From Trichobilharzia szidati (lineage: Eukaryota; Platyhelminthes; Trematoda; Strigeidida; Schistosomatidae): a DNA stretch of 64,000 nucleotides. Where the stretch lies: the NCBI GenBank assembly GCA_944472155.2, contig OX235272.1, forward strand, positions 107,142,020 to 107,206,019. The letters run 5' to 3'. Made by a program: the position numbers and the translations under genes. The notes beneath the pieces were generated by a model. The model was not told the DNA's origin, did no database searches, and saw only the letters and a program-made list of their open reading frames with translations. This document shows, one piece after another, positions 1-10,419 of the stretch. How positions within the stretch are numbered: the stretch's first letter is position 1; each line of letters opens with the position of its first letter.

Positions 1-60
1 ATAAGTGAAGGAAGTAACCCCTTTCAGATTTCTCTCATTGGTGGTGATTGGTGCTGTTTG
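1..60 (-). mobile_element. RTE-type retrotransposon fragment, entering from the left edge
   Basis: These bases match the RTE copies at 24,990-25,040 and 49,550-49,600, in the part of the RT reading frame just before the glutamine-rich tract. The fragment is cut at 60 by a PLE insertion and resumes at 919. The 14 bases 47-60 (ATTGGTGCTGTTTG) are repeated at 919-932, which identifies the target site duplication. It is a relic with no coding capacity. Confidence 0.75.
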
Positions 61-918
61 ATATAAGAATAGAACTTGTGCACTGCAGTGGTAGAGTATA
101 ATTCCATTGTGGGTAAAATTTATTTTGATAAAGTCTCACAGTGTTGTTATACAGTAATATTTACTGATGACCACGTTTCCAGCACAATTCATTACTGTTC
201 ATAATCACATCAAGGTACTATCACACAACTTTCCAACTTCGTTTATATGGTTACACTATTTCTCATCTCTTGATTTGATTGGTAGTAGTATTTTCCACCT
301 TTCTCGTATGATTGATGAATCATTCCTATTGCATGTGTTGGGTGTAGACTCGATGAACCAGACAGGATTCAGTAATCAACCTCTCTCGCTCTCCACCTAC
401 TTGCATTACTTTTTAGAATTTCGACTCTCTCCCACCCCACATCGTGTGGTTGTATATGAATCAATTCAGTGCTATTGCTGAGGTTTTTTCTAAATTACTT
501 ATCTTCTCGGGGTTAATCATTCTAACCTTAGCTAAATTCTTATGTTCTGACAATCTAACTACCCCCGATCTACTAGTTTGAACTATGTGGTTGACTTAAC
601 TCACAGTCATTGCAAGGTATTTTGTAAATTATATTATTTTGTCTAATTGGGTCAACCGACAGGGTCCTTTAACCTACAGAGCTTGTTCTGCCTGCCTCAG
701 TGAGTTTTTCGGTTTGAATGCCACCACTCTAATTCCTGCTTTATTAAGAATCTTACGTAGGAAGGGTCTCAGATATCTCCTCCTTACATGCTCAAACTGT
801 AGATGCCTTATTATCTCTCTTATTTATGTTATCATTATTCGTTTCCCCATTGTTTTTATTTTAACCTCTTCTGAACTTCTTAATGAATTTTATAGGATAG
901 TTGTTTACCCACAGTGGA
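61..918 (-). mobile_element. PLE-C copy, 5'-truncated, inserted in an RTE
   Basis: A Penelope-like element read on the minus strand. The right part (about 640-880) encodes the region before the endonuclease. About 480-640 encodes the GIY-YIG endonuclease region, recognisable as an EHKNLAKV-like stretch followed by INPEKIS. The left part (61-480) is the 3' flank and terminal repeat, starting ATATAAGAATAGAAC. The RT domain is absent. Frameshifts and stops interrupt the frame. Flanking 14-bp direct repeats (47-60, 919-932) mark a genuine insertion. Related copies lie at 1.5-2.9, 40.5-41.9, 52.5-53.1 and 60.2-61.5 kb. The region about 160-220 carries a hammerhead-like motif (antisense of CTGATGACCACGTTTC). 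Confidence 0.8.
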
Positions 919-1150
919 ATTGGTGCTGTTTGTTCTTGTTGTTGCTGTGGGTTGGTTATCTTCATCACCCTCTTATTCACCTGGATTTCTGTCTTCATTA
1001 GCTGCTTCTTCTGCCAGTTTGTTGGTTGGAGATTGATTGGGCACATGCTGAGGAGGCCGTCGAATGACATCGAGTGCCAGGTCAATGCTTGACGGGAATC
1101 CGAATGGAAAAACGACATGGATGAGATCGTGTGGCGAGTAGGAGACCAGA
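919..1150. mobile_element. RTE remnants in inverted configuration
   Basis: Bases 919-1,027 continue the minus-strand RTE that begins at the window edge (glutamine tract, then the KTGLQV-like region). From about 1,028 to 1,150 the sequence matches the RTE C-terminus on the plus strand: WIGH, LRRP and DIxxQ give the usual C-terminal signature, and the end resembles DMEEIVW. An upstream RT segment is thus inverted and joined to a downstream segment. Twin priming during target-primed reverse transcription makes this arrangement, and a later rearrangement could also explain it. Confidence 0.65.
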
Positions 1151-1555
1151 GATTATGGGCAATAATGGGGTCAGCCACCTGAAGAGGGGAGCAGAAAATA
1201 GAAAAATAGTGGAGATTTTTTGTTGAAAACATATGTTCCATTTCTAAGTAGAATATTTCCAATTTCCAAAAAGGTGGAATCAAAACTCAGTCCACAAGAG
1301 TCACACACCAACCATTTCCACAGGCAGTCCAAGATCAAGGTCATTTTGACTCACTCAGACAAAATCATATATATATTACAACACATTATCAGTGTACACA
1401 ACACCACAAATAGTAGCATTAAAATTAAAAGAGATTAAACAGGGACGGGGACAAATAAAATAAGTGTTAAATTGACATATGGTGTGGAAACGTGAGAACA
1501 ATGATATACATTCTAGGAGTAAAAACGGATTATAATTAAGAAGTTAGTTGGAACA
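1151..1555. other. A+T-rich interval without recognisable feature
   Basis: A degraded RTE-like tail may continue to about 1,215. Beyond that I see no coding potential, repeat partner within the window or RNA motif. Confidence 0.5.
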
Positions 1556-2900
1556 TTCAAGTATAAGTATAAATACCGTAATTAAATCTTTTTCAGGAGA
1601 GATTTTCCAGATAATCTTTCCGTTATAACAGTATTATTTATTTACTCATGACCTTCCATGTACAATTTATTGCTCATAATCATTATTATCAAACTGTTTA
1701 CTAACATAACTTTCATATTCTGTTCATAAAGTTCCAACAGTCTTTATTCCTTGATTTTATTGATTATAATATTTTCCATGTCTGTTTTTGTTTCGATTGC
1801 AAATTTTTTGGTGTAGATTCGATGATCGAAGAAGATTTAGTGACCAACCTCTTTTATTGCACCTAAATATATATATCACTTCATATACCTGTAGCTCTGT
1901 ATCATACTGCGGTGAGGAGCTGGCTGCTAGCCAAAGTTGGTAGACAGTAATTGACGTCAATGTTTATGTCCCCAATAGTGGTGGTGAAAAAATGAGAACA
2001 AAGGCTTTGCGTAGGCGGATACAGTTAGCATATGGATGATCTGACACAGCCACAAAGAGATGCAAGGTTAACTTTCTGTGAGAAACAACAACCAATCAAA
2101 AGACTGTATTTTTTACTAACAATAATCTAAAATAATGTACATTAAAATCTATAAATATGTGTTGATTTTCCTTAATAAACGATCTGTTGCCTGACCCTTG
2201 TCTTCTGTTGTTACAATACTATTTCGTGATTGTGTGTTAACGCGTACATTGCGATTCCTGACTTTATTACTTAGCTGTTCATCTTAAAGGGATCAATCAT
2301 TCTACACATTAGCTAAATTCCTGTACTTTCACAATCTGACTGACCCCAGTCTACTGGATTAACCTATGCAGCTGACCTCACAATCATTTGAGGGGTATTT
2401 TATAGATTAATCCCCATCCAGACATTAATGAAATCAAAACACGTAGTTCAGTGAATGTTTGTTTCCGGCGGCGAATCCATTCACTTAGCTCTACAATCGT
2501 AATTGTATATAATTATTTTTCCATGTGTGTGTGTACATTAGCTTTGTCAGACAAAAATAATTATTCAGGGTTTTTGTTTACGTCTTCAGAATATTTCAAA
2601 ACATATGATGTTAAGGCAAGCTCGTATGCCATTCAAACACTGGAACTATTGCGTGTATTCTGGTCTGTTGGGTCCACTAGATTTTGCAAGGTTTATTTCT
2701 GAGCCAGTTTGTAAATTTGAATCCTACCTTGTTTCCTAATTCATTAAAAACCTTACGTGGTATTTCAAATATCCCTTCTCTATTTCATGACACTGTAGAT
2801 GACTTAGACCGCTTCTCATTTATGTTATCATTAACAGTTTCACAGCTATGGTTTCTTTTAAAACTGTTAGTTTTCTTGCACTTCCTAACAGATTTTTATT
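1556..2900 (-). mobile_element. PLE-C relic carrying a solo LTR
   Basis: A diverged copy of the element at 61-918. Its 3' flank lies at about 1,560-1,907, an LTR occupies 1,908-2,215, the endonuclease region follows at about 2,220-2,430, and the pre-endonuclease region (an FNELG-like, then VGFKFTN-like peptide) lies at about 2,640-2,890. Bases 2,430-2,640 have no counterpart in the other copy and are unclassified. No frame is intact. Confidence 0.65.
1908..2215 (+). mobile_element. Solo LTR (308 bp) with 4-bp target duplication
   Basis: The sequence starts TGCGGTGAGG and ends GTTGTTACA, close to the TG...CA ends of an LTR. It is flanked by ATAC at 1,904-1,907 and 2,216-2,219. It contains TATAAATATG at about 2,152 and AATAAA at about 2,173, which could serve as promoter and polyadenylation signals. 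No internal retroviral-type genes adjoin, so this is a solo LTR. Copies are at 40,801-41,353 and 42,933-43,233, with a degraded one at about 36,226-36,578. The size suits a gypsy-type element such as Boudicca, but I cannot confirm the family. Confidence 0.8.
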
Positions 2901-3425
2901 GAGACAGTTATCCAGAGACACTTTTTTTCTGCCATGTGTTTCATTTTATTTTTAGGCTTTCTAATGTACTACTTACTGCTTAGCATTTTCACTCGATTGG
3001 TTATAGAAATTTAACTAAGCTTGAATTTTGCTCATAAATGATGATAAGATGATGTGAAGTTTAAAAAAATACTAGACTTCAATGGTTCATTAATCTTTCA
3101 TCAGTTTTCCTCTCTCATATATAAATCTTCTGCAGATTTTCACACTGATGGGTGTGTCAAGCGTTTACTGATAATTTATTTCCTGAAGTTTTGCTCTAAG
3201 TCTTTATAAAAAGGAGAATATTCATTCAGATATTTAGAAAAAATATTCAGCAAAGAATATGCTTCTCCATAATTTCCTCTTCTGGCTCTAAAATTACACA
3301 CATATATACATATATTTATAGAATATTCTAGAATAATCGTCAGTAACAATAATGGTGCATTTTTTAAAAATAATATTGATTTATTAAGATCACAATGGAA
3401 TTACCACAGTTAAAGAAAGACGCAT

Positions 3426-4336
3426 TATTCTTATTATTATTGTTTCCTTTAATTCCTAGAGGAACATAGGGATTCAGCCGTGCGTCTCCATTGAGTCCGG
3501 TTCTCTGCCAACGTTTTCACCTGGCTACAAGTCTGCCCACACGTTTTCATCTCCTCTTCACATGACCTCCTCCAAGTCACGCTTGGACGACCAAATCGCC
3601 GCTTCCCTTTCGGGTTACACTCGAGCAGTGGCTTGTCTAGTGATGTCACTTGATGGTTTCCTCAGAGTATGGCCAACCAATCCATCTCCATTTCTTCCTG
3701 CCTATTTGTTTCAAAATCGTTTCCTGCTGGGTTGGTTCGCTCATTGCCAGAAATCCCTCCCTGTTGCTGATCTTTTCTGACCGGCCATCTGATCTTGAGT
3801 GGTATTGAGCGAAGACAACTGGCTGTTAATGAAGGTCTGTAGTTTGTTTGAGATGCTCTTTATGACGCGCTGGCCAAGTCTCTGATCCGTATGTTGAGTA
3901 GCAATGACTTCATATTGGAGTTGAAAATCCGGATGTTATTTTTGATGCTGAGTGTTGTTGACCTCCACACAGACTTGAGAGTAGTGAAAAAGTGTCTTGC
4001 TTTTCCGATTCTTGCTTAGATATCCTCGTCAGTTTCGCCTGTAGTTGAAACGATGCTTCCCAGGTAGGTAAAGGAGGTTGTTTTTTCCAGATTACTCTCA
4101 TTTATGCTGATTGTTGTCTGTTGTTGCTGTTGGTGATGTTTCCCAGGAATCTTCATTACCTCTGTTTTCTATATGTTTACCTGAAGTCCTATCTTTGATG
4201 CTTCTCCTATCGCCAACTTGTTGCTTTTCGCTTGCATATCTTCCAGTTTGTGGGAAATCAGACATATATCATCGGCGAAGTCCAGATCCTCCAACATTTT
4301 TGTGTGAGTCCATTTTATGCCTGTTTCCTGAATGCC
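3426..4336 (-). mobile_element. RTE-type retrotransposon, 5'-truncated, inserted in the left arm of PLE-A
   Basis: Read right to left, about 4,340-4,170 encodes the RT catalytic region with LDFADDICLISHKLEDMQ (the FADD box of RTE-clade RTs). About 4,100-3,910 is the following thumb region in a shifted frame. 3,649-3,449 encodes the C-terminal signature KGKRRFGRPSVTWRRSCEEE. The element ends in an (ATT)n-type tail near 3,430, as RTE elements do. It splits the arm at a CGCAT motif present on both sides (about 3,418 and 4,338), possibly a short target duplication. Frameshifts make it a pseudogene. It is a different insertion from the RTE fragments at 10.58, 17.47 and 24.36 kb. Confidence 0.8.
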
Positions 4337-4585
4337 CGCATAAGTTACAATAATAATAAAAAGCATGAAATTGCAATACTCCACTAAATAGAATATCAAA
4401 TAAAATTAAGGGAAATTTCTACAACAAATCAAGGATCATTAAAACCTCGATGGCCAGTCAGTGAGGTAAGGACAGCGTCTCAAACAACTTCTTTTGGATA
4501 CACAGATTAGGCTGCCTAATGTAGATTCCAACAGCCTGTCCCAGCAATAAATTCGTAGTACACGAACTCTTCAGGTGGAAGAAAG

Positions 4586-5049
4586 CTAGCTGGTTGGCAA
4601 ACGGTAGATGACTTTGAAAGCAAGATTGTTAACGTCAATCTTGTGTTCTGTATCCACGAGATGAGATAGTACAGAGCTATGAGTGCACTTAGTTCCTACC
4701 TCACTTAACCAACCAACATGCAGGATGGTGTTCGGAAATCCGAAGATAAACACACACCAAATTGTACGGTCTATGCAACTAACTGGCTCACTCCACAGGA
4801 ACAGACAAACTAGTAGATACACATGGAAGAGGTGGAATTAAGCAGATTGTCTTTAACTCCCAAACGTAAGATAGAGGTGGTTTTGAAGAGACAGCGTAAT
4901 TGAGCAGCACTGAATGCTCTTTTTACCTCAGTATTCCTTAGACGTTGTGTTAATATCTCACTGATGTTATCGCTGAGGAAATGAAGTTGTAAGAATAAGG
5001 CCTTTTTCGGATCTGTTGGTACTTCAGTCTGACTTGACATTTGATGCAT
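4586..5049 (-). pseudogene. PLE-A linker and degenerate GIY-YIG endonuclease (left arm, leading unit)
   Basis: Two minus-strand frames encode the region between RT and endonuclease (SDNISEILTQRLRNTEVKRA, then AAQL and VKDNL) and the endonuclease with C-terminus (SSVLSHLVDTEHKID, FKVIYRLP). The N-terminal endonuclease motif is ruined: the position of the usual YIGRT reads CIDRT, so it would be inactive. It is mirrored by the plus-strand copy at 6,050-6,520. Confidence 0.75.
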
Positions 5050-5059
5050 ATTCTTATCG

Positions 5060-6045
5060 ATGAGCAGCCGTTCTCACTCAGCAACTGTTTCATAATATTA
5101 AGCTATTCATTAAGAAAGTCATCAGAGCAGATTGTTCTTGCTCTGTGGACCAAGCACTTTATTAGATTGCAATCGTATTGCAAAGGCACGAAATTGAAAA
5201 AAATGAATATGCTGACCAGTTGATATAGGTTTTCATATTTTTTAATCATAAGGGGAATGTCTAGGAATGAATTACTAGAGTCTCTTTCTTTCTCCATGGT
5301 GAAATTTATTGCAGAATGAACATCATTAAATTTGTCCGGCATGTTGTTTGCTTCGCCCTAAATTTTCATGATCAAAAATGTATCATCCATGAACTGACAG
5401 TATAATTCTAGTTTATCAATTACATCTTTCAAATGCCCATTCTCCAGTTTCCCAAGGAAAATGTCGTCTAGAATGGGTGCTAGTGGTGACCCTATTGTCA
5501 CACCACCAGTTTTTCTATACAGTTAATTATTAAATAAAAGTGAACATTCATTGTGCATTTTAAAATAACCTCTGTTTTATAAAAGATACAGGACTGGTGA
5601 CATCGATGTTTCGTCTTATGAGTTCTTCTCATACACAGTCTACTGTTTCCATAAGTGCTACATTGGTGAATAAGGAAGATATGTCAAATGATATCATGAA
5701 TTTACCGTCAATATTTAAATCTTTTATCCTTTCAACAAATCAAAAGGTGTCTTTTACACTGTGTCTCACCAATTCAGCATATAGAGGCTGTGAGAGTTTG
5801 ACTAACCATTTGGCTATGGTATGGTATGGTGAATTTAACATATCTAGTACTGTTCGAAGTAGTAAACGATTTTTGTGCACTTTTGGCGAACCATATAATC
5901 TTGGTGTGAATATCTCAGTGGGTTTCAGTGATGCATACTGACTTTTTGAGACAAGGCCTTGTTGATTCAGTCTTCTGGATGTTTCACCAAACTGCTCTTC
6001 TATCTTTCCAATCGGATCCAGAGAAGAAGAAGTCAAAGCAGGCTA
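5060..6045 (-). pseudogene. PLE-A reverse transcriptase, decayed (leading unit)
   Basis: PLEs encode a telomerase-like RT. Read right to left, 6,036-5,740 encodes the fingers region with SPKVHKNRLLLRTVLDMLNS and AKWLVKLSQPLYAELV, then a stop. Further on are remnants of SLFTNV at about 5,660, the GSPLxPIL region at about 5,490, the catalytic QFMDDTFLI (normally YxDD) at about 5,380, and NDVHSAINFTMEKE at about 5,310. Stops and frameshifts break it. The homologous block at 11,950-12,860 and 18,842-19,756 is on the opposite strand relative to the same arms. Confidence 0.8.
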
Positions 6046-6049
6046 AAGT

Positions 6050-6520
6050 ACCAACAGATCCGTAAAAGGCCTTATTCTTACAACTTCAGTTCCTCGGCGA
6101 TAACATCAGTGAGATATTAACACAACGACTAAGGAATACTGAGGTAAAAAGAGCATTCAGTGCTGCTCAATTACGCTGTCTCTTCAAAACCACCTCTGTC
6201 TTACGTTTGAGAGTTAAAGACAAACTGCCTCATTCCACCTCTTCCATGTGTATCTACCAATTTGACTCTTTCTGTGGAGTGAGCCAGTTAGTTGCATAGA
6301 CCGTACAATTAGGTTTGTTTATCTTCGGATTTCCAAACACCATCCTGCATGGTGGTTGGTTAAGTGAGGGAGAAACGAAGTCCACTCATAGCTCTATACT
6401 ATCTCATCTCGTGGATACAGAACACAAGATTGACATTAACAAGATTGCTTTCAAAGTCGTCTACCGTCTACCATTTAAGCTTAACTTCACCTCAACAGTT
6501 CATCCAATACATCGTTGAGA
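6050..6520 (+). pseudogene. PLE-A linker and degenerate endonuclease (right arm, leading unit)
   Basis: Plus-strand counterpart of 4,586-5,049. The linker ends in a CIYQFDSFCGVSQLVA-like peptide and a stop where YIGRT is expected. The frame 6,315-6,518 then encodes PNTILHGGWLSEGETKS, SSILSHLVDTEHKIDINK and FKVVYRLPF, the usual PLE C-terminal signature. It is catalytically dead. Confidence 0.75.
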
Positions 6521-7019
6521 CTGGCTGTTGGAATCTACATTAGGCAGCCTAATCTGTGTATCCAAAAGAAGTTGTTTCAGACACTGTCCTTACCCCACTG
6601 ACTGGCCATCGAGGTTTTGATGATCCCCAATTTGTTGTGAAAATTTCCTGAATTTTATTTGATATTCTATTTAGTGGAGTATTACATTTTTATGCTTATT
6701 ATGATTATTATTAATTATTATAACTTATGCGTCTTTCTTGAACTGTGGTAATTCCATTGTGATCCTAATAAATCGATATTATTTAGACGAAAAGCACCAT
6801 TATTGTTAATGACGATTATTCTAGAATATTCCTTGTATATGAATATATGTATAAATATGTGTAATTTTAGAGCCAGAAGAGGAAATTATGGAGAAGGATA
6901 TTCTTTGCTCAATTATTTTCGAATTCTTTAGATTTATTTGTTTATGTGCTACTTCTTATTTTAGAAAATGAAATAGAAATTGTGGTAAAGTAAATTTTAG
7001 GGCAAATTTTGCCATAAAG

Positions 7020-7640
7020 CGATAGTGTTTAGATGACCACTGAAAACCGGGGAGCATTAAACATCCTATTCGTCCGAGTGATGCACTATTTAGGAGTGAA
7101 GACCCATGATCTTACTGGGAATCTACTACAGGACCTCTTGTTTATGAAGTAAGCACATCTGCCTTTAATTAACCAGCCTGAAATATCTAACAATCCATAA
7201 ATTGTCAATCCTATAAATTCGCGCGAAAATCTCTCATCACACCTAACAAGATGGACTACATGGGTCACAAATTCTCATTAAAACTACATGAAGTTCATCC
7301 CCTAACCACTGGCTGGTGAGTAGCCGATTAGTTTTCTGATATTCGACTTTGTGGATTTGGCTTATTTTGAGTTGGATTTTGTCAGGAAATACCAGAAATT
7401 AGAATTCATGAGCAACCCGATCTCAAGCCAGTAGCTAAATTTCAACGTGTTCGCCGTGTAACCTTCATATCCTGACTTCTAGCGTGGTAGAGGCAGGAAT
7501 TTGTACTACTGAAGACTTCCACATCAGAATGAAACAGATATGCAGTCTCCTTAGTGTTCAGCGGTTCTCTATATGATTTCGACTGGTGACGAAGTCCTTT
7601 TTGAATTCAACTGAATTACCTAAAATTCAATACAGTCAGA
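7020..7640. mobile_element. Inverted pair of old, diverged SINE-1 copies (leading unit)
   Basis: Bases 7,020-7,330 read as a degraded minus-strand SINE-1 (GACCACTGAAAACC, compare GAACCATTGGAAAACC). 7,380-7,640 read as a plus-strand SINE-1 (AGAAATTAGAATTCA at the start, then a hammerhead-derived CTACTGAAGA..ATGAAACAG at about 7,503-7,540). The tRNA-like head is hardly recognisable. Copies lie at about 13,920-14,545 and 20,812-21,437. Confidence 0.6.
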
Positions 7641-8340
7641 TGAGGATAAACCGTCTGAGTTCAGATAATATAGTTATTGGGGCATTTTGAGTTTTTTATT
7701 TGTCTGTTTATTTTAATTCCTTTTGAAGGTATGAAGCTTCTGTAACTGCAATCTTACAAAAATATTCCTTACAGGGGACTTAATAGGGAGCTCGTTAACG
7801 GTACAAAATATCAGAATAAAATCCACAGTATATTATAGAAAATTACAGTTAACGAATTATAGAAATTAATGCTAACTTGGTAATACAGTTAAAGTCCACT
7901 GCTACAAATTATTAATATAATCCACAGAAGTGTTCACTGTGGACACTGGCGTCGTGTCTACTAGTAGAATCTGTTCACCGGTTGTAGAATAGTCTTCAGA
8001 TGAGGATGAGAAGTTCCTGCATAATCCAAAGGATACAACACGATTATCAGTGTGAAGCAAGTAGACGATTTGGACCAGTGAAAAGACAGAGCGACGAGCA
8101 TCACGACTGTATTTTCGATTGTAATTCAAAGTTATGTATATTTTAAAATGATTCGTTTTAAACAAAAGTTATGTACAATGTTTCTATTTTTAGCATCTAA
8201 GAAAAAAATGTCCAATCATACTATATCAGACTCCACAACCTTTTGTAATATAATATAAGCCATCATAGTGTTACAATATACATGTCCAAACCAAATTCAC
8301 TTTTAACAGTTTGAAAAAATTTGAGCATTGTGAATATGAT
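7641..8340. other. Unclassified A+T-rich module, first of three copies
   Basis: This module recurs at about 14,546-15,230 and 21,438-22,122. On the minus strand it holds an 87-codon frame (8,165-7,902) that is 102 codons in the later units. The frames share MFKTNHFKIY and FGLCRNFSSSSEDYS. I recognise no family, signal peptide or catalytic motif. Indels change the frame between the leading unit and the others, which argues against selection on the protein. Confidence 0.45.
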
Positions 8341-8399
8341 ATTCATTATGATAAAGGTGTTTTTTATTTCCTAGTGAGTGAATGAATGAATGAAACAAA

Positions 8400-8600
8400 G
8401 ACGATGTTTAATTTGTGGATGGTGACTAGCAGTGGAATCCAGGATGCGAATTTCTTCCCATTTGGGACTCGTCATCTGGATGTGCCTGCATTTCCCAATG
8501 AGTGATGATGTTTCCACCGAGGCTCAAACCCAGTGCCTTTAGTTTCAAACGCCAAAGCGTTATCCACTAGACCACTTGGGCCACGAGATCCACCTTTTGT
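8400..8600 (-). mobile_element. SINE-2 (Sm-alpha-like, tRNA-derived), leading unit
   Basis: On the minus strand it begins with a tRNA-like head: an A-box-like TGGTCTAGTGGATAACGC at about 8,557-8,575 and a B-box-like GGTTTGAGCC at about 8,520. The head is followed by a hammerhead relic at 8,437-8,482 that closely resembles the Schistosoma Sm-alpha ribozyme. RNA polymerase III would be expected to transcribe it. Copies are at about 15,292-15,492 and 22,184-22,384. A decayed relative lies at 33,955-34,135. Confidence 0.75.
8437..8482 (-). ncRNA. Hammerhead ribozyme relic in SINE-2 (C3 to A), first of three
   Basis: On the minus strand: stem I ATCCAG pairs with CTGGAT, the core reads ATGACGA where CUGANGA is required, stem II is GTCCC/GGGAA around AAAT, then GAAA, and the cleavage triplet reads ATC. 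The core differs only at C3 (A here). C3 pairs with G8 in the active fold, so this copy should be inactive or very weak. The 10.1-11.1 pair is also a G-A mismatch. Copies: 15,329-15,374 and 22,221-22,266. Confidence 0.7.
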
Positions 8601-8629
8601 GCAACGGGTCATATTAATTTAACTAAAAT

Positions 8630-8789
8630 TGAGATTTTCCCATCGATTGATTAGACCGAAGTGCTCCGTTCACAAATTAAATTCTAATTAAATGCCCAGA
8701 CATCGTCTAAGCATCTGCACAAGAAGCCGACATGTCAGCCTGAGACCGAGCACTTCGATTCAGTCAATCGACGGGAAAATCTCAAATTC
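8630..8789. repeat. Hairpin with about 40-bp arms, first of three
   Basis: TTGAGATTTTCCCATCGATT near 8,630 and its near-complement TCAATCGACGGGAAAATCTC near 8,765 enclose a loop of about 75 bp. GAAGTGCTC and GAGCACTTC close the inner part. The unit lies between SINE-2 and the PLE-B arm, inside the insertion that splits this arm. It recurs at about 15,522-15,681 and 22,414-22,573. Confidence 0.65.
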
Positions 8790-8819
8790 AATTAAAAAAG
8801 AACGATGTTGTTTCGATTT

Positions 8820-8874
8820 TACTGACGTTTCGCTATTTACTGCTGCTGATGCTGCTAATAGCTTTATCAAAGTA
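8820..8874 (-). ncRNA. Hammerhead-like motif in the left arm of PLE-B
   Basis: Exact mirror of the motif at 10,420-10,474. On the minus strand: TACT (stem I), TTGATAA (core), one extra A, GCTATT...AATAGC (stem II), GAAA, CGTC, AGTA (stem I). The core carries U3 and A8 in place of C3 and G8, a substitution that keeps the tertiary pair. In the two later units GAAA has changed to AAAA at this position. Confidence 0.6.
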
Positions 8875-9299
8875 GTATTGTTAAACCAGAATTTACAAAA
8901 TCCACTCAGCTTGCATTATATAGAACAACTTAATCATCATTCCTCACCATAAGGTAATTTTTACATTGTTGTCAAATCGGCTAACCGATAAAGATAACAA
9001 AAACCAGCTGTAGATTTTTTGTGTAGAAATATTAAAAAAACAGCATGTGTTTACATAATGAAATTGCTTATCACACTTGTGTTGATTTTGTCATTTCATG
9101 ATGGAGGAGGGTGTTGCAAACAGGTCAAATTCTGTTTAAGTACACCATCCTGGTTCATCAGATAATTTGGATCCCATTTGATATAAAGTACCTCTGATGA
9201 TATCAGACATTCCTGGGGATTTCTGAAATCGTTTTGGATTATTTCAAAATTGTCAAAATTAATTTTGTGGCCTGACTGGAGAAAATGAACAATTTATCT

Positions 9300-10192
9300 C
9301 CCAGAATCCAGTTTACTTCGGAAGCAGGCGCAATCAGGCTTCGGCGAACAACCATTTCTAGACTGCCTAGTTAAGAGAAGGGAAAACGGATATTTCAATG
9401 TATATATCTATATTCAGTAAGAAAACCCACTCCAACAAATATTTAGATTTCCCATCATCAGATCCCATCAGCTTAAAGGTATCAGTTGTTTCAATTCTTC
9501 TAAGACAAGCATACTTTGATGTTAACGAATAAGATGGAAAAAGAAGAAGAAATATCAAACATTACTGAGACTCTCAAGAAAAATAACCACCTAAAGAACT
9601 CCGTAAACAAAATCAACACTGACGATATTAAATATGGTCAAAATATGTATCGAAGACATGGGCCTCAACTGCTCTCATTGCATAAAGACCGTCAGACACG
9701 TTAGACGACATCAGAAGAGGAGTACTCAATAAGCGCAACGTCAGAATTCTCTTCAAAACATCAGAATCACAAACTACAAAGCAATCTTGTCCATGTGAAG
9801 GACCGAATTTCAAAGGATTCTCTGTCTAATTGTGTCTTTAGAATAAAATGCTTGGAATGTGATGCGATATACATCGGGCAAACATCTCGAGAAATCAAAA
9901 TCAGATGAAATGAACACCGTAGAGTGAGTGTCTGTTCAGTTGAACTAGAAAAGCTTGAGAAATCATCAGCCATTGGTCGTCTACACGCTAAGCTGTAGAA
10001 TCAGGCCACAAAATTGATTTTGACAATATTGAAATAATCCGGAAAAAGCATTTCAGAAATCACCAGGAATGTCTAATATCATCAGAGGTACTTTATATCA
10101 AATGGGATCCAAATTGTCTGATGAACCAGGATGGTGTACTTAAACAGAATTTGACCTGTTTGCAACACCACCCTCCTCCCTCATGAAATGAC
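9300..10192 (+). pseudogene. PLE-B RT tail, linker, GIY-YIG endonuclease and C-terminus (leading unit)
   Basis: The plus strand encodes, in several frames, the end of the RT (RENGYFNVYI, then a HSNKYLDFPSSDPISLK peptide), a linker (MEKEEEISNITETLKKNNHL, 9,534-9,704), a RILFKTSESQTTKQSCPCEG stretch, and the endonuclease RIKCLECDAIYIGQTSRE. A TGA stop interrupts the last near 9,906, before NEHRR. After a frameshift comes an open C-terminus from about 10,017 to 10,190 (NIEIIRKKHFRNHQECLISS, ending in HHPPPS). The CxxC pair and YIGQT are typical of PLE endonucleases. Each unit carries different lesions. Confidence 0.8.
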
Positions 10193-10419
10193 AAAATCAA
10201 CACAAGTGTGATAAGCAATTTCATTATGTAAACACATGCTGTTTCTTTTTATATTTCTACACACTTATCAAATCCAACAATCTACAGCTGGTTTTGTTAT
10301 CTTTATCGGTTAGCCGATTTGACAACAATGTAAAAATTACCTTATGCTGAGGAATGATGATTAAGTTGTTCTATATAATGCAAGCTGATTGGATTTTGTA
10401 AATTCTGGTTTAACAATAC

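Larger units (their letters stand above)
3230..6920. mobile_element. PLE-A foldback element, leading unit (RT on minus strand)
   Basis: Two long inverted arms flank a central RT block. The left arm is 3,230-3,425 plus 4,337-5,045, split by an RTE insertion. The right arm is about 6,046-6,920. Each arm encodes the linker, a ruined endonuclease and the C-terminus of a PLE, then its 3' flank, and they point outward. The outer end of each carries a conserved motif (AGAGCCAGAAGAGGA...ATTCTTTG) that also marks PLE ends at 27.9, 30.7, 55.8 and 61.8 kb. The central RT (5,050-6,045) is on the minus strand here and on the plus strand in the later units. Confidence 0.8.
3230..8150. repeat. Diverged leading unit of the tandem array
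   Basis: The order PLE-A, SINE pair, unclassified module matches the later units (for example 6,315-6,518 corresponds to 13,235-13,438). It differs by many substitutions and indels, has its own RTE insertion site, and holds the RT block in the opposite orientation. From about 8,150 rightward the leading unit is almost identical to the others, so two ages of duplication meet there. Confidence 0.8.

Noticed and set aside
3300..3330. Short TA-rich tract as possible origin or regulatory site
   Set aside because: Simple-sequence composition only; it is the outer flank of a PLE arm.
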